DNA of 64,000 nucleotides. Origin: Psychrobacter maritimus (GTDB lineage: Bacteria; Pseudomonadota; Gammaproteobacteria; Pseudomonadales; Moraxellaceae). This document shows positions 58,357-64,000 of this stretch, piece by piece. The stretch covers positions 18,394 to 82,393 of the forward strand of contig NZ_CAJHAJ010000009.1 in assembly GCF_904846345.1 (NCBI RefSeq), in the 5' to 3' direction. The translations under genes were made by a program, and so were the position numbers. The notes under the pieces are model-generated. The model worked only from the letters and a program-made list of their open reading frames with translations, was not told where the DNA came from and ran no database searches. Each line of letters starts with the position of its first letter. Positions within the stretch are counted from its first letter, which is position 1.

Positions 58357-59535
58357 ATGGCAAAGCGTAGCACTCTATATAAAGGCATTAGCAGCGTTGG
58401 CTCTTTTACCCGCAATAATCTAGAACGTATGGGCGCGATGATTGATAGCGTCAATGCTAAGAGTGGCAAACCGCGTCAATTTAAAGCGGTAAATCTAGGC
58501 GATGAAGACTATCAACAAGATTTATTCCGTGAGCAAACATTAAAAGCAACGCAGCAATTATTGGGTAACCGCTTTGCTACTTATGGTAAATACGCCAAAA
58601 AAGTAGTACCAAACAGTTTGTTTGAATCAACGGTTGATGGTGCTTTTGCCCAAGTCGCTAAGCTTGCTGCCAACTGGAGTCAGATTGACCTGCCAAATCA
58701 GCATCGCTTTGCCAATATCGCAAGCTTGGACGACGAAGAGCGTTATGCATTAGCGACTGATATTGCCAATCAAAACCGTGCTTTGGCAACGATAGGTGGC
58801 TTGACCGGTTTGGCTGGATTGCCAGGTTTGCTTGCTGATACCTTGTGGTTGTTATTGGTATCATTACGTACTGTCTATCAGTTGGGTGCTGTTTATAACA
58901 AGCCGTTAACGGGTAAGCAAGGCGTCAAGATGGCTTATGAGCTGCTTGCCAATGCTGACTTAAGTAAGATGCAAGAAAAACAAGCCTTACTAGCAGGTCT
59001 TGGTATCGGTAAAGGCTTACTCGACAATGCGCAAAACAGCGGTCTGCACAATGAGCTGAAAAACTTAGGCTTGCAGAATAAAAGCGTCAATTTTTATGCT
59101 GAGCAAGTAGATAGCATTGCCAGTCAGGTTGGCATTGATTTAGACCAAATTAACTTGTCATGGATACGCCGCTTCTTACCAGTGACCGCTGTGATTATTG
59201 GTATGCGCTATAACAGTCAGCTGATTGATGAAGTGATTGGCGTGGCGCAAGCGACTTTTGCCCCTGAAGCCAAACTTGCTAACCGTGCGATTACCGACGA
59301 TAGCAGTAGTGAAGTCGAAGTGAGCAAACCTGCTAGCGATGATAAACAGCAAGATACTGAGAAAAAAAATACTGAGAAAAATGCTAAGAAAGAGTCAGGC
59401 GAAGATACTGACAGCAAAAAAGAATCCGCTAAAGGCAATGATAAAGAAGTCGCGGAAGAAACCGAAAAAGTAAGCGATAAAAAAGACGCTAAAAAGGGTA
59501 GTGCGGACAAAGCGGCGGACAAGCAAAGCAAATAG
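58357..59535 (+). CDS. EcsC-family protein with charged C-terminal tail
   Basis: The 392-aa protein shows EcsC-like features: an amphipathic N-terminal half and a glycine-rich hydrophobic segment around residues 146-175 (ATIGGLTGLAGLPGLLADTLWLLLVSLRTVYQ). Residues after about 315 form a tail rich in Lys, Glu, Asp and Ser with no hydrophobic part. EcsC proteins are of unclear function, sometimes linked to secretion or protease maturation. No ecsA/ecsB ABC genes are adjacent. Predicted membrane-associated. Confidence 0.82.
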   Translation: MAKRSTLYKGISSVGSFTRNNLERMGAMIDSVNAKSGKPRQFKAVNLGDEDYQQDLFREQTLKATQQLLGNRFATYGKYAKKVVPNSLFESTVDGAFAQVAKLAANWSQIDLPNQHRFANIASLDDEERYALATDIANQNRALATIGGLTGLAGLPGLLADTLWLLLVSLRTVYQLGAVYNKPLTGKQGVKMAYELLANADLSKMQEKQALLAGLGIGKGLLDNAQNSGLHNELKNLGLQNKSVNFYAEQVDSIASQVGIDLDQINLSWIRRFLPVTAVIIGMRYNSQLIDEVIGVAQATFAPEAKLANRAITDDSSSEVEVSKPASDDKQQDTEKKNTEKNAKKESGEDTDSKKESAKGNDKEVAEETEKVSDKKDAKKGSADKAADKQSK

Positions 59536-59925
59536 AAATAATGTCGCCGCTTTATGAGCTTAGTACTTCGTTGTTTTTTAATTTATCTTTTACTATATTT
59601 TAAGTACGGTGCGCATTTAGTGCTAAAATGGGCGGTGCTCTCTTTTTTCCATTGAGCTTTTACTCATTAAGATTTATCTCATTAAATATGAGATAATCTT
59701 TAACAATAAGCTTGAAAAATAAGATAGCATCGCCATTTAGCTCTCATAAATTGCTATTTGTTTATTTCTAAATATCTTATCTGAACGATGTATGACGCTA
59801 CTTTCGATACCATATTTAACAAACTGCTTTTTAGCCAGGTTTTAACTAAAAACAGATAAAGTGGTATAGTGGTAGGCGTAATGCATATCTATCGAATGTT
59901 GTAAAGTACAATCACTCATAAGTGG

Positions 59926-59954
59926 TTGAAATAGCAGCAACAACTCTTTATAAT
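59926..59954 (+). promoter_or_regulatory. Sigma-70 promoter of the str operon
   Basis: TTGAAA at 59926-59931 and TATAAT at 59949-59954 are separated by exactly 17 bp and lie about 105 bp ahead of the rpsL start. The strength fits a ribosomal-protein operon. The upstream 59536-59925 is AT-rich and holds no gene. Confidence 0.8.
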
Positions 59955-60057
59955 ACACTGTCCTAAAAATGGGTGTTCCGAAATCTGTCGTTAATGTCAG
60001 ATGGTTGGCGCATTGCCCCATTTTTTTGTTTTATACCAAACGGGAGAAGGATGCCTC

Positions 60058-60432
60058 ATGGCAACAACTAACCAATTGATTCGTAAAGGTCGCAAAACCA
60101 TCAAGGAAAAGTCAAAAGTTCCTGCGTTGGAAGCGTGCCCACAACGCCGTGGTGTATGTACTCGCGTATATACTACTACCCCTAAAAAACCTAACTCAGC
60201 CATGCGTAAAGTATGTCGTGTACGTTTGACTTCAGGCTATGAAGTATCAAGCTACATCGGCGGCGAAGGTCATAACCTACAAGAGCACAGTGTTGTTCTT
60301 ATCCGTGGTGGTCGTGTAAAAGATCTACCAGGTGTACGTTATCACACCGTTCGTGGTGCACTAGATTGCGCAGGCGTTAAAGACCGTAAACAAGGTCGTT
60401 CTAAATATGGTGCTAAGAAGCCTAAAGCTTAA
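60058..60432 (+). CDS. rpsL: 30S ribosomal protein S12
   Basis: S12 sits at the decoding centre. The start is ATG 60058 ([13 protein letters not shown]), preceded by a GGAGAAGG site; the frame stays open to 60001 without support. [12 protein letters not shown] shows wild-type Lys43 and [13 protein letters not shown] wild-type Lys88, positions where changes give streptomycin resistance. The protein is 124 aa. It heads the str operon. Confidence 0.99.
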   Translation: MATTNQLIRKGRKTIKEKSKVPALEACPQRRGVCTRVYTTTPKKPNSAMRKVCRVRLTSGYEVSSYIGGEGHNLQEHSVVLIRGGRVKDLPGVRYHTVRGALDCAGVKDRKQGRSKYGAKKPKA

Positions 60433-60640
60433 TAACTAAATGTTATTAACTAAGCTTTTTTGTATCACCCATTAACTGTGCATGGGTCTGGTGTTAACGG
60501 TATTTTGTTAAATTAATGATTTGCTGTTATAACATACCGCCATGCAGTAAGGCTGACTGACAACTCGATATAACGCCATCCAATATTAATTGGTGCGAGA
60601 TTGTGAATGTCAGACACTCCTGAAGAAAAGGATTATTATT

Positions 60641-61114
60641 ATGCCAAGACGTCGCGTCGTTGCTACCCGTGAGATCCTACCGGATCCTAAGTTTGGTAGC
60701 CAAACTGTTGCAAAATTCATCAACCATGTCATGAGTCATGGTAAAAAATCTACTGCTGAGCGTATCGTTTACGGTGCTCTTGAAACAGTTAGCGAAAAAC
60801 GTAAGATCGAAGACCCAGTCGCTTTCTTTGAAGAAGTTCTAGAAAACGTCCGTCCAATGGTCGAAGTAAAAGCTCGCCGTGTCGGTGGTGCAACCTACCA
60901 AGTACCAATGGAAGTACGCCCCTCCCGTCGTACTGCCTTGGCTATGCGTTGGTTAGCTGAAGCTGCTGCTAAGCGTTCTGAAAAATCAATGGCTTTGCGT
61001 CTTGCAGGCGAATTGAATGATGCTGCTGACGGCAAAGGTAATGCTATGAAAAAGCGTGACGAAGTTCACCGCATGGCAGATGCTAACAAAGCATTCTCTC
61101 ATTACCGTTTCTAA
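60641..61114 (+). CDS. rpsG: 30S ribosomal protein S7
   Basis: S7 is the assembly protein of the 30S head and contacts the E and P sites. The start ATG is at 60641 ([20 protein letters not shown]), after an AAGAAAAGGA site; the open frame reaches back to 60590 without support. Length is 157 aa, and the segments [27 protein letters not shown] are typical. It lies 208 bp after rpsL. A longer than usual 414 bp separates it from fusA. Confidence 0.99.
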   Translation: MPRRRVVATREILPDPKFGSQTVAKFINHVMSHGKKSTAERIVYGALETVSEKRKIEDPVAFFEEVLENVRPMVEVKARRVGGATYQVPMEVRPSRRTALAMRWLAEAAAKRSEKSMALRLAGELNDAADGKGNAMKKRDEVHRMADANKAFSHYRF

Positions 61115-61528
61115 GCTGGTCTTATCTTTTAATTCTAGCCTAGACGCTTAGGATTAACGGTTTTGGCCAGTTAATCCTTGTATTGTTGATTTATTCTATT
61201 GATTGCCGCCATCATCATTGGGTTGTTTAATTATTCTCATCGTAAGGTGATTGAATCGTTAAACCACTTAGATGGCGGACATCTGTCAAGATGCTGTTCT
61301 GAAAGGGATACTATTTCGAGAAGCCTGCAAACTTACAAAGCTTGCAACGCTCACAAAGAAAGTTTCCTGAGTTTGATGCCGCTATATTCTTATATTTACT
61401 CTTTTTTTGTCCGTATTTGGCCCAATAATCAGTAAGTAATATTACGAAGCCCGATGGCTTTGTCATAGAGAGTATGAGGTAGAGACACAACACATTATTA
61501 TATACACGAATTTCCCTAGGAAAACACT
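61115..61528. other. 414-bp rpsG-fusA spacer
   Basis: This gap is wider than in many str operons. It has no clear terminator and no familiar small gene. A TTG-started open frame at 61199-61435 lacks a ribosome site and similarity I know, so I do not call it. It may hold the fusA leader or a secondary promoter. Confidence 0.45.
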
Positions 61529-63655
61529 ATGGCTCGTAAAACTCCCCTAAAGCGCTATCGCAATATTGGTATCTCAGCGCATATTGATGCTGGTAAGACG
61601 ACCACAACTGAACGTGTTTTGTTCTATACTGGTGTTAGCCACAAGCTTGGCGAAACCCATGATGGTGCAGCTACCATGGACTTTATGGAGCAAGAACAAG
61701 AGCGCGGTATTACCATTGCTTCTGCGGCGACGACTTGTTTTTGGTCAGGTATGGCAAAACAGTTCGACGAACATCGCATTAACATCATTGACACCCCAGG
61801 TCACGTTGACTTCACGATTGAAGTTGAACGTTCTATGCGTGTACTTGATGGCGCGTGCATGGTTTACTGTGCAGTAGGCGGCGTTCAGCCACAGTCTGAG
61901 ACCGTATGGCGTCAGGCAAACAAATATAAAGTACCACGCTTAGCATTCATTAACAAAATGGATCGTGTTGGTGCTGATTTCTACCGTGTGGTAGAACAGA
62001 TCAAAACTCGTCTAGGCGGCAAAGCTGTACCATTGGTTATTCCAATTGGTAAAGAAGATGACTTTGAAGGCGTTGTGGATCTAGTGACCATGAAAGCCAT
62101 CTATTGGGACGAAGCGTCTCAAGGTATGGAATATGATGAGCGCGAAATCCCAGTAGAACTACAAGAAAAAGCGGAAGAATATCGTGAGTATCTAGTAGAG
62201 AATGCGGCTGAAGCATCAGAAGAATTGATGAATGAATACCTAGAAAATGGTGAATTGACGGTAGAGCAGATTCATGGCGCTATTCGTAAACTAACTATTG
62301 ATAACGAAATCATTCCACTTCTTTGTGGTACTGCCTTTAAAAACAAAGGTGTACAGAAGATGTTGGATGCAGTTATTCAGTATCTACCTGCGCCAATGGA
62401 CGTACCGGCTATTAAAGGTATCCTTGATGACAAAGACGAGTCTGAAGGCTTCCGCGAAGCGTCTGATGACGAGCCGTTTGCAGCACTAGCGTTCAAAATC
62501 ATGAACGATAAGTTCGTTGGTAACTTAACCTTCGTTCGTGTTTATTCAGGTGTTCTAAAGCAAGGCAGTAGCGTTTATAACCCTGTTAAAATGAAGCGTG
62601 AGCGTGTTGGCCGTATCGTTCAGATGATGGCAGATGCTCAGGTAGAGCTACAAGAGATCCGTACAGGTGACATCGCAGCATTAGTAGGTATGAAAGACGT
62701 GACCACTGGTGATACGCTATGTGATGAGCAAAATGTTATCACGCTAGAGCGTATGGAATTCCCAGATCCAGTTATCAGCCTAGCGGTTGAGCCTAAGACT
62801 AAAGCTGACCAAGAAAAAATGTCAATTGCTTTGGGTCGTTTGGCAAAAGAAGATCCATCATTCCGTGTACATACTGACGAAGAGTCGGGTCAGACTATCA
62901 TCAGTGGTATGGGTGAGCTACATTTGGAAATTCTTGTTGACCGTATGAAGCGTGAGTTTAACGTTGAAGCAAACATCGGTGCGCCGCAGGTTGCTTATCG
63001 TGAAACGATTCGTAACACGGTTGAACAAGAAGGCAAATTCGTACGTCAAACTGGTGGTCGTGGTAAGTTCGGTCACGTTTGGTTACGTCTTGAGCCTCTG
63101 GATCCAGCGGGCGAAGTTCTATATGAATTCTCTGAAGAAGTTGTTGGTGGTACAGTACCAAAAGAATTCCACGGTGCGGTTGATAAAGGTATTCAAGAGC
63201 GCATGAAAAACGGCGTACTTGCTGGTTACCCAATCGTTGGCGTTAAAGCAACCTTGTATGATGGTTCTTACCATGATGTTGACTCGGATGAGTTATCATT
63301 TAAAATGGCTGGTTCTATCGCATTCCGTAAAGGCTTCATGGCGGCAAACCCAACCCTACTTGAGCCAGTAATGAAAGTAGAAGTTGAAACTCCTGAAGAC
63401 TACATGGGCGATATCATGGGCGATCTTAACCGTCGTCGCGGTATGGTTCAAGGCATGGAAGACTTGCCTGGCGGTACTAAACAGATTCGTGCTGAAGTAC
63501 CATTAGCGGAAATGTTTGGTTATGCCACACAAATGCGCTCAATGTCACAAGGCCGTGCAACCTATTCAATGGAATTCCAAAAGTACGCTGAGATTCCAAA
63601 ATCAGTTGCAGAATCTATCATCTCTAAATTCAACTCTAAAGATGATGACGAGTAA
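61529..63655 (+). CDS. fusA: Elongation factor G
   Basis: EF-G drives ribosomal translocation and, with RRF, recycling. The G domain has Walker A AHIDAGKT at 17-24, DTPGH, and NKMD; the Gly/Ser-rich switch and domains II-V run to the end. At 708 aa it has bacterial length. Ribosome site AGGAAAAC precedes ATG 61529. It is followed by tuf, 236 bp downstream. Confidence 0.99.
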   Translation: MARKTPLKRYRNIGISAHIDAGKTTTTERVLFYTGVSHKLGETHDGAATMDFMEQEQERGITIASAATTCFWSGMAKQFDEHRINIIDTPGHVDFTIEVERSMRVLDGACMVYCAVGGVQPQSETVWRQANKYKVPRLAFINKMDRVGADFYRVVEQIKTRLGGKAVPLVIPIGKEDDFEGVVDLVTMKAIYWDEASQGMEYDEREIPVELQEKAEEYREYLVENAAEASEELMNEYLENGELTVEQIHGAIRKLTIDNEIIPLLCGTAFKNKGVQKMLDAVIQYLPAPMDVPAIKGILDDKDESEGFREASDDEPFAALAFKIMNDKFVGNLTFVRVYSGVLKQGSSVYNPVKMKRERVGRIVQMMADAQVELQEIRTGDIAALVGMKDVTTGDTLCDEQNVITLERMEFPDPVISLAVEPKTKADQEKMSIALGRLAKEDPSFRVHTDEESGQTIISGMGELHLEILVDRMKREFNVEANIGAPQVAYRETIRNTVEQEGKFVRQTGGRGKFGHVWLRLEPLDPAGEVLYEFSEEVVGGTVPKEFHGAVDKGIQERMKNGVLAGYPIVGVKATLYDGSYHDVDSDELSFKMAGSIAFRKGFMAANPTLLEPVMKVEVETPEDYMGDIMGDLNRRRGMVQGMEDLPGGTKQIRAEVPLAEMFGYATQMRSMSQGRATYSMEFQKYAEIPKSVAESIISKFNSKDDDE

Positions 63656-63891
63656 ATAATACGTATTAATCTGACAATATCGGGCATATCTCTGTATTGT
63701 CAGTAGAGAATGCGCCAATAATTGGTTAAAAGACTTGTTATTGGCCGCGATTTTCTTATAATATCTGCACATTAGTATGTGCACCCTTTTAACAACTATT
63801 TTAATGTGGCCAGTAATGCTTTAACCCTAGTACGTAAAATGTCGTACTTATATAAGTTAAGCACTGACCCCAAAAAAAAGAGGAAATACCC

Positions 63892-64000
63892 ATGGCAAAG
63901 GCCAAGTTTGAACGCAGCAAGCCACACGTCAACGTCGGTACCATCGGACACGTTGACCACGGTAAAACAACCCTAACCGCCGCTATCGCAACCGTAGCAG
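63892..64000 (+). CDS. tuf: Elongation factor Tu (5' part)
   Basis: The start ATG at 63892 is preceded by AAGAGG. Residues 1-36 show [20 protein letters not shown] and the Walker A GHVDHGKT at 19-26, which is EF-Tu. The gene continues past the window edge, so length and the remaining GTPase motifs are not visible. It follows fusA as expected in the str operon. Confidence 0.98.
   Translation, partial: MAKAKFERSKPHVNVGTIGHVDHGKTTLTAAIATVA

Noticed and set aside
61199..61435. A 78-codon frame starting with TTG between rpsG and fusA
   Set aside because: Unusual start, no ribosome site and no recognised similarity; treated as spacer.

Overview
The window is a stretch of ordinary chromosome from a gammaproteobacterium of the Moraxellaceae, most likely Psychrobacter. 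That placement rests on the look of the proteins, on gene pairings such as tig-clpP-clpX, ibaG-murA-hisG-hisD-hisC and rpsL-rpsG-fusA-tuf, on a short-form HisG, on a type B L31, and on moderate GC content with AT-rich intergenic DNA. It was judged by reading; no database was searched. I recognise about 54 protein genes, one of them cut by the right edge. I see no tRNA, rRNA, CRISPR array, prophage or intact insertion sequence. Layout, left half: 0-7 kb holds the tRNA wobble-uridine genes cmoA and cmoB, a small membrane protein, argS, an FtsN-like SPOR protein and an orphan PTS IIC-type membrane protein. 6.7-19 kb is mostly on the minus strand: a TsdA-like dihaem lipoprotein, an SDR oxidoreductase, clpX, clpP, tig and rdgB, then plus-strand sodB, an AT-rich orphan, a DUF72 protein and a polyprenyl synthase. 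19.8-24.3 kb carries the beta-oxidation pair fadB-fadA and an isochorismatase-fold hydrolase, followed by a 170-bp MITE-like element. 24.5-34 kb mixes an MFS carrier, an HD phosphohydrolase, psd, dtd, an M23 peptidase, an ExoX-like exonuclease, an alpha/beta hydrolase, a LOG-family protein and a flavoprotein. Layout, right half: 34-40.8 kb has a small lipoprotein, rpmE2, and a NAD-salvage cluster (NMN adenylyltransferase-Nudix, nicotinamide phosphoribosyltransferase, and an overlapping SGNH hydrolase). It ends with a second alpha/beta hydrolase and an AhpD-like protein. 41-49 kb has nfuA, an O-acetylhomoserine sulfhydrylase, a PfkB kinase, rsmI facing yraN and a dolP-like BON lipoprotein, and a secreted-type esterase. 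49-54.5 kb is ibaG, murA and three histidine genes. 54.7-59.5 kb has pabB next to fabB on the minus strand, then an EcsC protein. The window ends in the str operon. The genes are overwhelmingly housekeeping, and I do not see a convincing new multi-gene system. The unexplained structure lies between the genes. First, there are three copies of an imperfect palindromic repeat of about 100-120 bp, all in 3'-flanking DNA. Second, at least 17 loci show short tandem duplications with a period of 12-18 bp, nearly all intergenic and one in frame in cmoA. Third, a GC-rich, hairpin-rich stretch lies ahead of rpmE2 and could be a small RNA or leader.
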